Assembly (NCBI GenBank): GCA_031769625.1
Contig: JAUIMM010000088.1
Location: 2,929,501 to 2,993,500, forward strand
Direction: 5' to 3'
Length of the DNA: 64,000 nucleotides
Origin: Taudactylus pleione
Lineage: Eukaryota > Chordata > Amphibia > Anura > Myobatrachidae
Numbering within the stretch: position 1 is the first letter of the stretch; each line of letters begins with the position of its first letter. Positions 1-11,283 of this stretch are shown piece by piece. The position numbers and the translations under genes were made by a program. Under the pieces are notes generated by a model that was not told the DNA's origin, ran no database searches, and saw only the letters and a program-made list of their open reading frames with translations.

Positions 1-351
1 AGAACAGTTTTCATATGTGTCAACCATAAAGTGGTTAAAGAAATAAATAAAATAAATATAGGGCTAACTTAATCATATACCTGGATCAAGGGGGCAGCGT
101 TGCACCTCTGGCTATTAGCCAGTAGTGTTCTAGGCTTCTTTGGGGGGTACTGACATAATACTGTTCTTTTGGCTGTAAAGTACTCTTTGAATAACCTCAC
201 ATATTTTGACATGTTTAGGAAGCTAAAATTATTTAATTTGTTTAACCAGGTTCATGCCAATGGTAATGTTCCGAATCTGGTCAGACCACGATATGGTGTT
301 TTTAATATTTGAATGGCTTTGTAGCTTTCAGAAACTCAATTCCCAGTATGC

Positions 352-368
352 ATATATATATATATATA
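352..368. repeat. TA microsatellite
   Basis: Short uninterrupted run of alternating AT within AT-rich DNA. Confidence 0.8.
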
Positions 369-1783
369 ATTTTATTTTTATTTTTTTTTTGTGGTGGGAG
401 CTACAATTACCTGAGTGACTAGAAACACTTTGTAACAGGGACACTAGGACGCAGTTTATTGCGTGAAATGTTTCTGACGCTTTGATGTGAAGGGGATAGT
501 TAACTTATAACTACTTTTTTTAGTTAGCAGACTTGGGTCGTGTTTACTGTGATAATAAGAAGAGATGCCATCCAAAATCGTGGATCAGCTTACCTTTAAA
601 ACCTTTCACTCCTGAACAACACAGCAAGTGTGCATTCATTACAATATATATATTTGCCAAGGCGGAGCCACTTTAAAGAGGGGGGTGGGGTTTGTCTTGT
701 ATCCCAATACGGATACAAGCGTATGTTTAAACTGCAAGATTTTTACTTGCTAGAGAATCTGTTTTAATATAGCGGTCTGGCCTCTGATTATTTATAGGTT
801 TTATAAATTTTAGATTCACTTTCTCTTTAAGGTGGCTCAAAACTTTTTCAACTCTTGTGCACATAAAAAAATTGAGTTGAAGTTCATTGTGCCTTTTTTT
901 CTTTCCCCCCCTTCCCCCCAATCCTGAGAATTTAGAGCTGGCTTCTTATCATATCTGCATCCTATTCACACAATAGTAAAATGTGTGGTGTTTTACTTAA
1001 GGTAGACAGTTAATAGCAGAACTTGATACGGTCACATTATAAAAAGATGAAATCTCGATGCTATTTTTGTATTGTTACATTTTTGTTTTATTGGGTTATA
1101 TATCCCCCTCCCCCCTTCTAATTTGTACAAAGGTGATCTATATAAGCTGCATTTGCCCTCAGTTCTGCATAGGGAGAAGTTTCTACGTAATAAAAACTTA
1201 ATTGGCAAAGATTTCTTACTATTTATTTTCTTTCCTGTTTGAGCTTATAGAAACTTTAAAATGTACATGGCTACTTTAAAGTGTACCTGTAGGTGCCATT
1301 CTGTGTGCTGTCCAATATTCACCTGGTAGGGACCTCGTGCAGTGAGACTGGTAAGAAACACCGCTAGTTTTTGCATGCAAGCAAAAGAAATGCGCTGTTT
1401 TACCTACCGTAATACCCGGAAGTGTGCAGGGCTACAAAGGGAGCTCGCAGCTAATTAAATCTGTCGCTAAATGTTACTTCAGCCCACAAAATGGCTGCCT
1501 TCACGGAGTAAGTGAACGTTACACTTTGAAGCCCTAGCCAAGTGTTTTAGGTAGCTTTCCTCCCTTGTGACCTTATTAAGTTTTGGTAGGGATTGCATCA
1601 TCTGATAGTTACAAAAACAAAGACTATTGCTGCACTTTTTCTTTTTCAGAACAGTGTTTGAAAAATGCATAATTTTCTTTTTATTTTATTTTTTTTTAAC
1701 TTGTTATATAGACTAAAATGTTATTTCAAAAGAGGCATCAAAATGTGTTCCTAATTTTGTATATGGGCTTAGGTTTTGTAACC

Positions 1784-1789
1784 AATAAA
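1784..1789 (+). terminator. Candidate poly(A) signal AATAAA
   Basis: Canonical AATAAA followed within about 40 bases by T- and GT-rich DNA (TTTGTTTGTGGTG), the usual arrangement for vertebrate cleavage and polyadenylation. It would end the candidate upstream 3'UTR. There is no transcript evidence here. Confidence 0.4.
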
Positions 1790-2048
1790 AAGCTGCTATC
1801 AAATACTATATACTATTCCTTTGTTTGTGGTGTTTGATTTGCATAATGAATCTTTTGTATATAGCTACGATGATGTGATCGCGTCTGTTCGTTGGTTGGT
1901 CAGAACTAGCAAAACAGAAGTATAGTTTTGGGGGGGAAAAAAACAGGTGGTGGGTAGCAGGAAACTTACCATGGGTTTCTAAAACTGGGTGTTCACTATA
2001 CAATGTATATTTCTGATGCAGATCGGAACAATATATCGTACACATATA

Positions 2049-2206
2049 GGGGCAAATTTACTAAAGTGAGAGTTTTTAGAAGTCAGTTTTAAAGGAGATG
2101 TTGCCCATAGCAACCAATCAGATTCTAGCTATTTAGTTAAAGTAGAATCTGAATGGTTGCTATGGGCAACATCTCTTCTAAAAACTCACTTTAGTAAACT
2201 TATCCC
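2049..2206. mobile_element. Family A hairpin MITE (copy A1)
   Basis: 158-bp palindromic element. Its inverted ends run from GGGGCAAATTTACTAAAG to CTTTAGTAAACTTATCCC, with inner arms around TTGCCCATAGCAACCAATCA and its complement. A 3-bp direct repeat ATA flanks it (2046-2048, 2207-2209). Related copies are at 18991-19324 and 32510-32681. The TAA flank of copy A2 suggests a PIF/Harbinger-mobilised family. It is inserted inside B1. Confidence 0.75.
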
Positions 2207-2301
2207 ATAGTGTTTATGTCCGATCCATCGATCCACGCATCGTCCCATGGGACGAATCAATGAACGACGCATGCAGTTACATGCAGCATGTAAAGATAAC
2301 A

Positions 2302-2655
2302 TCACGCCGGATTGTGCAGTGTGTACAGCATCTCTTGTCACGCCGGATTGTGCAGTGTGTACAGCATCTCTTGTCACGCCGGATTGTGCAGTGTGTACAG
2401 CATCTCTTGTCACGCCGGATTGTGCAGTGTGTACAGCATCTCTTGTCACGCCGGATTGTGCAGTGTGTACAGCATCTCTTGTCACGCCGGATTGTGCAGT
2501 GTGTACAGCATCTCTTGTCACGCCGGATTGTGCAGTGTGTACAGCATCTCTTGTCACGCCGGATTGTGCAGTGTGTACAGCATCTCTTGTCACGCCGGAT
2601 TGTGCAGTGTGTACAGCATCTCTTGTCACGCCGGATTGTGCAGTGTGTTGCATCG
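2302..2655. repeat. 36-bp minisatellite, about 10 copies
   Basis: Units start at 2305, 2341, 2377, 2413, 2449, 2485, 2521, 2557, 2593 and 2629. The first nine look identical by eye and the tenth breaks off after GTGCAGTGTGT. Since 36 is a multiple of three, several frames stay open on both strands and give repetitive false ORFs. The array lies inside MITE B1; the homologous site in B2 has a single diverged unit. Confidence 0.95.
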
Positions 2656-2666
2656 CTGGGTCACAG

Positions 2667-3117
2667 TATTCTCTCTACGCAGCATGAGTTTGTGTAAACT
2701 GGAGGACATTATTTCTTAAAGCTCCTCCTTCATGACTGGGTATTAACAGTGACAAATGGGTCCTGTTTGCAAGTTTATTAATTTATACAAATCAGGAGAT
2801 TGATACATGAGGTTAAGCACCATATACTAACTATTGGATAGGCCAAATAGCAGTGTGAAATATGCTTAGACGGGCCATGTGATCCCGCCACTTACACCAA
2901 TGCTGGTTTTTACGATCAGTGGGCTTTTCTGGTTTTGAGTATGGAAAGGAGAATTAACGTACGTTTGGAACTGCTTGTTGGTAATCGGATACTTTCACAA
3001 TGGGTTGTTGAGTTCAGAAAAAAATTGCAAATTGTGTTCTGGAAATATTTTAAATGTCATGTAAGATGCAGGCTTTGGGCACAGATTTATATATAGAGAA
3101 TAAAGTACAATTCTAAC
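2667..3117. other. No feature recognised
   Basis: Unique-looking sequence between MITE B1 and an L2 fragment. No coding frame, tandem repeat or strong inverted repeat seen. Confidence 0.5.
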
Positions 3118-3960
3118 TGAAGGATTATTGTTTGTATTTATAGGGCACCACAAAGTTATGCAGCACCTTTGTAATGCTAAAAAGGGTAGATCTAGTAACA
3201 AATTTGAAGGGTAACCAGCAAACCTATAGATAATTACAGTAAATTGATTATTATTTACATAAATATGTAATGGTATAGTTATGTGAGCTATAGGAGGAGG
3301 GGTGATTCGAGAGGAGGGTGGGAGGGCCATGGATTAATACTAAGGTGGAGAGGTGACAGTGGGTGCTACTGGGGAGACTGAGTAAGTCAGGGGTGGGGGC
3401 TGGGGAGCACGGTGTAGTCTAGTATGCTTGCGTGAATAGGAGACTGCGAGTGTTCCACATGGGAGCAGTCTTAGAAAATGGTGTGAGAGTTATTGATCAA
3501 AGAGGAGAGGCGTCAGTCACCTGTTCACCGGAATTGGTGGGAGGGTGATGGAGATGTAGGTGGGAGAGGTGAGGTGAGAGTAAGAGCTTTAAATTAATTT
3601 CTGAATTGTATAGATAGCCAGTATCCTCTATATGCAGTTGCTACTGCAATTAAATTCATATTAAGTTTTGAAGAGTAGTAGTGTAGATAGAGGAAAGGGC
3701 CTTGCTTGCAACAAGCTTGGTGGTACTCAACTGTGTAAATGGAGAGGATGTGGATCCAGAGAAATTAACACAGATGGTGTGGCTTAATATGTAGGGTGAG
3801 AACCAGGATAGGACATTGTCCTGAAGACTAGGGAATGTACTATTTGTATGGGGAGAGTGGTCAACCATGTCAAATGCAGCATAGAGCTTCAAGACAATTT
3901 AGTAGTGAATAAATAAAGGTTTGAGATTTAGCAGGGATCAAATCGGTGACCATCTTACTG
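3118..3960 (-). mobile_element. Old 5'-truncated L2 LINE fragment
   Basis: The minus strand 3' end (3120-3165) matches the 3' tail of the much better L2 copy at 34249-36115 (ATTATT...TATAGGGCACC...GCAGCACC). Further on, the minus frame at 3656-3892 reads AAFDMVDHS and LSWFSPYILS, the decayed equivalent of the reverse transcriptase block [17 protein letters not shown] in that copy. Stops and frameshifts make it dead. Clade L2/CR1 is assigned from motifs only. Confidence 0.65.
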
Positions 3961-4485
3961 GCATGTTTCAAGTTATAACCCCTGCACGGGTCTAATGTAG
4001 CATTTCACCCATGTTTAGGATCCCACCAACGGCATAGTGACTGGTTTTATCATCACTACCTCCCGTACCCAGCCGTATTCTCTCTCAAAGTGTGGTACTG
4101 TTCCCTATGTAAAGAGGTTACACTGGCATTTTGGAAAGCTGCAATTTTCTTTTTTTCACGACCTTTTTATTGAATATATGTAAAAACATATAGGGGTACA
4201 GAAAAAAAGAATAGGGGAAAACATAAAAGGGAGACAGATCATCCACAGGCACCAATAAACAAATAATCCAAAAATATCAAAATATATTGATCAATCATTT
4301 GAATCTACCATCAGAGTTTCATTTAAATTAAAAGGTGGGGAGGGTGTCTGAGGAGTAGCATGTGCAGGGGGGGGCACCCTCACCCTCTAACATATAGATG
4401 CCAGGGAAGCCACTTCATAATAGGAGAAGGGGTTGTAGAATAAGGAACCTATTTAGTTTCCATTTCAAAATGGAATTGAGTCTTA

Positions 4486-4934
4486 GGGGTCTATTTACTA
4501 AGCAGTGTTAGGAGACAGAGTGAAAAGTGATAAGGTACCAGACAGCTCCTAACTGTCATTTTTCAAACAGCCTGTGAGATGGCAGTTAGGAGCGGATTGG
4601 CTGGCACCTTATCACTTTTCACTCTCTCCTAAAGGCGGGTATACACTGCAAGATCTGGAAACGACTGCACGATTATGACATTGTAATCGTTCAGTCGTTT
4701 GTCAGACGTGTGATGAGCCTGCCCTGAACAAGCAGTTGTTCAGTGCAGGGTCATCAAATCATCTAGAAACATGCTGAACCTGACGATATCGTCAGGTTGA
4801 CCAGTATGTTGGAAAGATGATAATGTCTAAATGACCAGCGCATCGCTGGTCGTTTTAGACACTTTTGCAAACGATTGAACGATCAAACGATCATTATCGC
4901 TTAATCGTCTAGTGGTGCTTAGTAAATAGACCCC
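4486..4934. mobile_element. Family C MITE (copy C1), target duplication TTA
   Basis: Inverted ends GGGGTCTATTTACTAAG and CTTAGTAAATAGACCCC are perfect complements, flanked by TTA on both sides (4483-4485, 4935-4937). A TTA/TAA target points to PIF/Harbinger mobilisation. Inner arms around AGCTCCTAACTGTCATTTTT form a second hairpin. It is inserted in the L1 at 4147-10145 and is itself interrupted near 4633. A second, partial copy is at 28701-28857. Confidence 0.85.
4633..4913. mobile_element. Family D MITE nested in C1
   Basis: Interrupts the right arm of C1: the expected complement of the left arm stops after CTCTCCTAA and resumes at TGCTTAGTAAATAG. The insert begins GGCGGGTATACACTGC and is full of CGATTNNNCGATCG-like inverted motifs. 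It is related in style to 16331-16595, 30331-30523 and 58577-59306. The exact ends are approximate. Confidence 0.55.
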
Positions 4935-5560
4935 TTAGAAATAACTTTTGCAAATGGGGAAGGCAAGGGGATTTCCAATGTTGGGCTATAGTGGCCCTAG
5001 CCGATACTAGAATGTGACTAAGGACATATCGGGCGGATTAAGGAACCATGGAAGGATACCAATGTAGGAGGGGTCTGGGGGTAAAGTAAAACCTAATACA
5101 TCATATATAAGTGTAAACACTTCCGCCCAAAAAGGGCTTAAACTGGCATTCCCAAAAAACTTGGAAAATAGTGCCATGAGAATGGCAGACACGCCAACAA
5201 AATGTTGAAGTTGCAGGCCATGTCTTATGAAGTTTAGAGGGAGTTAAGTACAATCTATTTAAAAGCTTGACATGCATTTCAGTATGATTGGTGCATTTAG
5301 AGAGGGAGAAGGAAGAAAGGTGAGTAGATTCCCATTGTTTAAGGATAAAAGTATATTGGAGATCAGTCTCCCATTTAAGCTGAACTAGTTACTTATCTGT
5401 CAAATCTGTGGGGCAGGGACAATAAACAATACCAATAAGATATGGCACCACAAGAAGAAGGTTTAGTCAACCTGCCTAGAACTCGATCCGGAGGTGATTG
5501 AAACACATTAGGATCAGTATACATACTATCAACCCAGTGTTCAAGTTGAAGGTAATAGAA

Positions 5561-8001
5561 TCAGGCTGAGGAACTTAGATTCAATTTAACACAAAGGTCA
5601 GAGAATGGTAAAATGGAAGACTGGGAAGGGAAATCTGTCAGAGACGCGATACCTAGGCGCATCCAATAGATAGGAAAAATGCAGATGGGGCAGAGATCTA
5701 ACGCCTGGAGGGACATATTCCTTGTGGGAAGGGTAAACGCAAAATGTGCTTTGTGCTTAAGATCCCAAACTCTTAGGACAGCTGTGGGTAACAGTGGAGG
5801 TTGTGGATGGAGCTGACTGGGCAACCAAAGGCGGTCAGGGAGACAAAACCTTTAACGAGCACATGTTCCAAATTGACCCAGGGCTTAGAATGAGGGGGCA
5901 GAAACCAATCACATAATTGGGAGAGTAGAGTTTCTGTTTTGGTGGTTAATTTGTAATATGAAGCTGCACTATAGTTATCTAGAATAGTATGTAGGGAAGT
6001 CAATGAGGTCTCCGGGCTGGTTACAATCAATAAGACATCGTCTGCAAAAAGACATAGTTTATGAGAAGTATTATAAACTGAATGCCCAGGGGGAACGCTG
6101 AGGACAGATGAATCGTTTGGGCAAGGGGTTTGATGGCTAACACAAATATTAATGGGGAGAGGGGGCAACATTGTCTAGTGCCATTAGAAATTGTGAAAGA
6201 AGATGAAAGGAAACCGTTGCTAAAGATACGAGCGGAAGGGCCAGCATAAAGGGCAGAAATAGAACGAAGAATGTCTCCCTGGAATCTGAACTTAGATAAC
6301 ATCAGGCTTTTTCATTGTCGAGGGAAAAGAGAAGAAATGGCACCTTTTAGTATAGGATACCCATTCAACCAAATCCAGGACCCTGCGGGTATTATCCGGA
6401 TAATGATGTCCCCGAACAAAGCCCACTTGGTCAGGGTGTATCAGCTGCGGAAGCAAACGATTCAAGCGATTGGCTATTAACTTAGCATAATTTTTTACGT
6501 CCATATTGAGGAGTTCAATAGGACGATAGTTCTTGCATTCAGAGGGGTCCTTACCAGGCTTTGGAATAGTCACAATTTGAGCCTCCACCATTTCAGCTGG
6601 AAAGGAACCAGTATGAGAAGCCACTGTATAAAGCTGTAATAGAAGTGGGGAAAGGACCTCACCAAACGCAGAATAAAAGGAATCAACCAAGCCATCAGGG
6701 TCAGGAACATTACCCTTTGGCAACTGCTGAATTACCAGCTGTATTTCATCCAGAGAGTAGCCAAACTATCCGCATCAAGGGAGGGGAGAGGGAGGCTATC
6801 TAGAAATGAAGAAATGGTACTAGTTGAGGGTTGGGGAGTGGAAGGGTCCCCATGTAGATTATACAATTTAGCGTAGTATTCTGAAAATAAGTTAGCAATA
6901 TCAAGGGGATTAAGACATTTCTTACCTGAGGTAGTAATAAAACATTTAATCCTGTTACGCGTCTGCTTACCATGAAGTTTACGCGCTATCAAACGAGTAG
7001 CTTTATTTCCAGCAGTATAAAACTTATGACGTAGGTGAGGGCTAAACTCATATGAAGCATGAAAAGTTTCTGCAGCTGGTGTCTTACCTCTTGGAGCGGT
7101 TTACGCAAAGTCGTAGTTGGGCGGATTTGATTCTGAGACTCCAAAGACCTGAGGATTGATAAATTACTGCATTTTTAGAGAACGGGCCTTGTGCTGGGCT
7201 CCCTTCTGGATAGAAATACCATGGAGTACTGCTTTTAAAGCGCACCAGTAAGTGAATATAGAAGTTTCCTCATGAGAATTAGTCTGCATATATGATGTAA
7301 GGGAGTCAGTAAGGCCTTTAGAGTCTCAGGATCAGTTAATTGATGTTCAGGAAAGCACCAGGGGCATGCAGAGGGGAAATGTTGACCCATATCCCAGGTC
7401 CATAAGACAGGAGCGTGCTCAGACCATGTAATGGGAAGAAGTTAATCTTCTTAGTATACTGGAGGACTCTCTTATCTCATAGAATAAGATCTATTCTAGA
7501 GTAACTATTATGGACTGAGGAGAAAAAGGTATAATCTCTTTCATCAGGAAAATAGGTGCACCAGGTGTCATACAAGTCGAACTCTGATAGCAATTTCTTA
7601 AAAGCTAAAGAGAGACCTAAATACCAGGAGGAGGAGAACCATGGGGAGAGGATCTATCCATTTTAGGATCAAGGACTAAATTAAAATCGCCCATTAGGAT
7701 AAGTGCGCTCCGGCGATCTTTATAGATTTCCTCCAAAGTTTCCCGAAGGAAAGGGACCGGGAGTTGGGGCATATAAAGAGACCAAGGTAACCAAAGTGTC
7801 TTCAATAATACCTGTAAGAATGAGAAATCTACCACTTTTATCGTCAATTTTCCGGTGTAAAATAAAAGGAGTATTCTTATGGACTAAAATGACAACACCG
7901 TTTCGTTTGGATGGACCATTAGCAGGAGGCGCAGAAGAAGAAAAATGTGTTTCCTGCATGGCTACAATATCGGCTTTATGTTGGTGGAAAGGGCTAACCA
8001 C
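5561..8001 (-). pseudogene. L1/Tx1 ORF2 (endonuclease-reverse transcriptase), broken
   Basis: The N-terminal APE-type endonuclease is recognisable at 8001-7617: KADIVAMQETHF, then NGVVILVHK, then LVTLVSLYAPTPGP and LILMGDFNLVLDP. The reverse transcriptase follows at 6723-5773: IPKPGKDPSECKNYRPIELL, the finger motif DQVGFVRGHH, QCCPLSPLIF (usually QGCPLSP) and the catalytic FADD block at about 6053. The pieces lie in different frames separated by stops. ORF2 proteins of this family nick target DNA and copy their RNA by target-primed reverse transcription. This copy cannot make an intact enzyme. Confidence 0.8.
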
Positions 8002-8968
8002 CTCATATGTGGGGAGTTAAGCCCTTTAACATTAAGGGAACATTTTTTAACCATTATATAACATGAGACAATGATAGAAAAGGGGTGCCATAGATGTATC
8101 TGTCAGACACAATAAAAGGAAAAAAAAACGGGTAAGGTAAAAAAAAATAAAAAGGAAAAAACCCAAATGGCCCAGTATATCGGGCCACAGTAGTTGCCGT
8201 AGGAAAAAGATACGGCAACATAGTTAATGTGTGGGGGGTGGGCTGATACATTCCCTACCCATGAGACCATTTATAAGATAGAACATAGAAATCAGCACAA
8301 CGTACTAAGTAAACATACTGCAATATCTTAAAATCTCAATACAACTTAAAGAGATGAAATATCACAGTAAGCAAAAACATCTAGAACTAATTAGGGAAAT
8401 GTATGCATTGCAAAATACGGTGTTGATAAAAACATAGAGAAAGAGAACAGGAAAACCACAGTCGAAATGTTAAGGTAAACCAGATATATCAGACATTGAA
8501 AGTCCAGCAATAAACAATGAATAATACTTGCGTCCAAGGATGACAGAACACGACACCAAAGGTAGAAAAATGGAGATGCTGGAACGAAGGAGCAGGAGAA
8601 AAGGGTATCCCGAGAGATAATCCAACTATCAGCAAGCAGAATCAGTGAAATAGGATAGCTGATAGAAACTCAGTCCAAACCAACTGCATCGTAGCCAGCA
8701 AATAATTGGAAAAATATGAAAAAACGAAATGGAGAAACTAGACACATCTTCATACCACCTGGGACCTGTCAGGCTGAAGAGGGAATCCCTGAGATGCGTA
8801 GGCAATCAAGACGGTCATTTTCCATTGAGTCAGGAGTTTAGCACTGGCCTCCATGGATGAGATCCCGTTTTAAATGCTTAACCAGGAACCCCAGCGAAAT
8901 TGTATATCATGGTCCCAGACAGCCTTCATAATGGGTTGGAAGGACCTGCACTTATTTATTGTATGAAT

Positions 8969-9674
8969 TCAGAAGTCTGGGAAGAGCTGTAGGCCATCCA
9001 AGACATTCGTGCCCTCCGCCGAGCGTGCAGCCCTGAGCAATATTCTCCTTAATATGATAAAAATGGAGACGTAGAAGGGTGTCTCGGAGAGGGCTTGAAG
9101 AGGCAGAGCGGGTTTAGGAAGACTGTGAATCCAGTCAATCAGCAAAACCCGATCCCCGGCAGAAGGTAATAATTTTTTGAAAAGGGTCAGGTCAGAGCAT
9201 AATCCCAAAGATTATCATTAGATACAGATTCCGGGCACCTCTGATCTTAACATTATTCCTTCTGGACCTGTCCTCCAGATCAGCAAGCTTGTCTTTGACA
9301 GTGGAAAGTTCTGCCAGAACTGAATTATGGGAAAGTAGAAAATCATTGTGGGAGGAGACCAGCTCCTGCATTTTGTTCTCTAAATGATTTGTACTATCAC
9401 CAATATCTGCCACTTCACCAGTGAGTTGTCTGACGGAAGTCTGGAAATCAGAGGTGAGGTCTGACCTAAACGCCTGGAGCATCTGGTGCAATGTACGAAC
9501 CGTAAGCAGAGAATCATCAGAGAGATCAGATCCAGGGACAAAACTAGGCGAGGCGGCAATCAAGGGTGTTGACACCACAGGAGACTTTCTAATAGATGTC
9601 AGATCAGGCACTTTATGAGAGATGAATCTAATAGGAGGTGCGAGGGTGGATAGTTTGCCTCGTTTAACAGGCAT
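8969..9674 (-). pseudogene. L1 ORF1-like RNA-binding protein, broken
   Basis: The frame starting at 9674 (MPVKRGKLSTLAPP) has a Ser/Thr-rich N-terminus and then a heptad-rich coiled coil. It ends with the L1 ORF1 hallmark LEDRSRRNNVKIRG at about 9260. The C-terminal domain continues in another frame at 9208-8969 with DWIHSLPKPALP and GLQLFPDF, matching the family pattern before the end of ORF1. ORF1 proteins trimerise through the coiled coil and coat LINE RNA. A frameshift near 9200 breaks this copy. Confidence 0.7.
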
Positions 9675-10145
9675 GACAATCCTCTGGGGTGGAATTTGCA
9701 AGTAGTAAGAAAAGGGACTGTGGTATGAATGCACTGCATTCTAGATCAGAGGTGTAAGAGCAGCAGGGGTCTCATGGGTGTGTGGAGAGAGGAGCTCACG
9801 GACGTGACATGGAGGTAGGAGCAATGGTAGTTTATGGCAACCCTGCAGAGGAGTGCAATTGGAGGGCACTCATTCACCAACCTTGTGAGAAGTGGAATCT
9901 GGGAGCCTTGGGGCCATAGAAGCTGTTTCAGCTGGTGAAGGGAGCAGGGCAGCCACTACACAGACACACACACTGCAGCTTGAAGGAGAAGTCCCAAGAT
10001 AGCGGCTTCCCGCAATTCGTGGGTGTTTATAACAGGCACCTTAAAGAGAGGTGCCTCCACTGAGGGTCAGAGTAATCCCTGCAAGCCAGCAGGCAGAGGC
10101 AGGAGGAATCAGCTGCAGCCGCGGCGGTAACGCAGAAGGGAGACA

Positions 10146-10716
10146 TTGAAAAAAATATTTTCTGATGTTGGAATAACTTTTCTAGTAATATGCCAGCGCT
10201 CTACAGCTTTCAGTGAGCGCCCTGACTGACCAAGTCTTTTCTGATATTTAAAGTAAAGCAAGTTGATACAGGTCATCCTCCACTTACTAGCCAGTGTTTA
10301 AAAGCGACACTGCTAAGGTGTATGCAAAACCTTGTACTTTGTCACTATGTACAGGGAGTTCACACATATCAAACTAGTTATCGTAAGATAAGCTCATGAT
10401 TTTAAATGCAAGGAGTAGAAGGGAAAAAAAAATTTGTCCTTGGTTAAGTATATTTCCCATTTGTTTCAAATATACACTCACTCTCGCTCAGTTTGAGAAA
10501 ACCCATTTTTCCAGTTTTTGTTGAGATTTAAGCAAGTCAAGTACAGTGAATAAATGTAATTGGCACAAAGGTACTGTAAACAATTAAGGGGGATTTCATT
10601 ATTTTGTGCGCACCATGCTGGGTGTCTATACGAAAAGGCACCCAAACAATGGACTTTGCACACACTACTTCTTGCAAGTAGTTCGAACAGAGCAACAATT
10701 GAATCGTTCTCTAAAT
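10146..10716. other. No feature recognised
   Basis: Sequence between the L1 5' end and the hAT element. No frame, repeat unit or hairpin stands out. Confidence 0.45.
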
Positions 10717-10841
10717 GTCTAGAGCAGTGGTTCCGAAACTTTTTAGAATCACGGCACCCTAGAGTATCAGCATTTTTGCCATAGCACCCCTGGGGCAAAA
10801 GTTTCTTATTGAGAAATTCAGCAAACTTAAATGAAGTAAAT

Positions 10842-10875
<34 letters not shown>

Positions 10876-10935
10876 CGTAGTAGATAGTCGGCGGCACTCG
10901 GATAATAATCACGTTACACAGGCAGTAATTCCAAC

Positions 10936-10970
10936 GTTTCGATGGTTGCGTTTATTCCATCGTCATCAGG
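10936..10970 (-). ncRNA. Hammerhead-ribozyme-like motif in Penelope terminus
   Basis: On the minus strand CTGATGA is followed by CGATGG, an 11-base loop, CCATCG and then AAAC. This is the order of a hammerhead core: CUGAUGA, stem II, then (G)AAA. Hammerhead ribozymes are known in the terminal repeats of Penelope-like elements. If stem II uses all six pairs, G12 is consumed; if G12 is kept, one base next to the stem is bulged. So the core is imperfect, and stems I and III were not confirmed. Confidence 0.4.
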
Positions 10971-11283
10971 GATAAAGTACAATACAAAACTCGCTCACCT
11001 TAAATACCCCTTCACCAAGTGCAGCGTCCTCTGCTAACCACGCGGGAAACCGGGACACCTACTGATGATGTCACGGACCCACGCCCGTTGCCAGGACAAC
11101 AATAAAAACAACAACAAACAACATAACAGATGCAATACATATCAGAGACTGTAGACATAAAACACATATGATATCATTACATTATAGAACAGATGACCAA
11201 CATAATCATGTGTAATGCAGTGCATTTAATCTAATGTACGCAAGTATAGAAAATAACACGCCCTGTCCCGTCATTACTCAAAA

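Larger units (their letters stand above)
1..1810 (+). other. Non-coding AT-rich stretch, candidate 3'UTR of an upstream gene
   Basis: No convincing coding frame is seen. The stretch is T-rich and largely free of the MITEs that fill the rest of the window. It has AATAAA signals at 1189-1194 and 1784-1789, followed by a T/GT-rich tract. This fits the distal 3'UTR of a + strand gene entering from the left. In mammals KPNA3 lies directly upstream of EBPL in the same orientation (recalled synteny), so KPNA3 is a guess; no KPNA3 codon is visible. The part around 1270-1530 has weakly inverted ends and may be a decayed MITE. It could instead all be intergenic DNA. Confidence 0.35.
1985..2666. mobile_element. 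Family B MITE (copy B1), interrupted and expanded
   Basis: Homologous to 18731-18985: both contain GATCGGAACAATATAT, a CATGCAGCATGTAA segment and a CATCGCTGGGTC segment in the same order. The left end (CTGGGTGTTCACTATA) resembles the inverted right end of copy B2 (TATAGTGTGTACCCAG). B1 is broken by a family A MITE at 2049-2206, and its right half has expanded into a 36-bp minisatellite. It is non-coding and non-autonomous. Confidence 0.6.
4147..10145 (-). mobile_element. Near full-length, decayed L1/Tx1-type LINE
   Basis: On the minus strand, ORF1-like sequence (9674 down to about 8800) is followed by ORF2 endonuclease (about 8001-7617), linker, reverse transcriptase (about 6723-5773) and a long 3' region ending in an A-rich tail at 4147-4160. 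About 470 bases of 5'UTR precede ORF1. No target-site duplication could be found at the ends. A family C MITE with its own nested MITE sits in the 3' part (4486-4934). The multiple frameshifts show an inactive copy. Confidence 0.75.

Noticed and set aside
2186..2719. Open frames on both strands with 12-residue repeats, and a CRISPR-like look
   Set aside because: A 36-bp tandem repeat without spacers. CRISPR needs unique spacers and a prokaryotic setting; the frames are a by-product of the repeat length.
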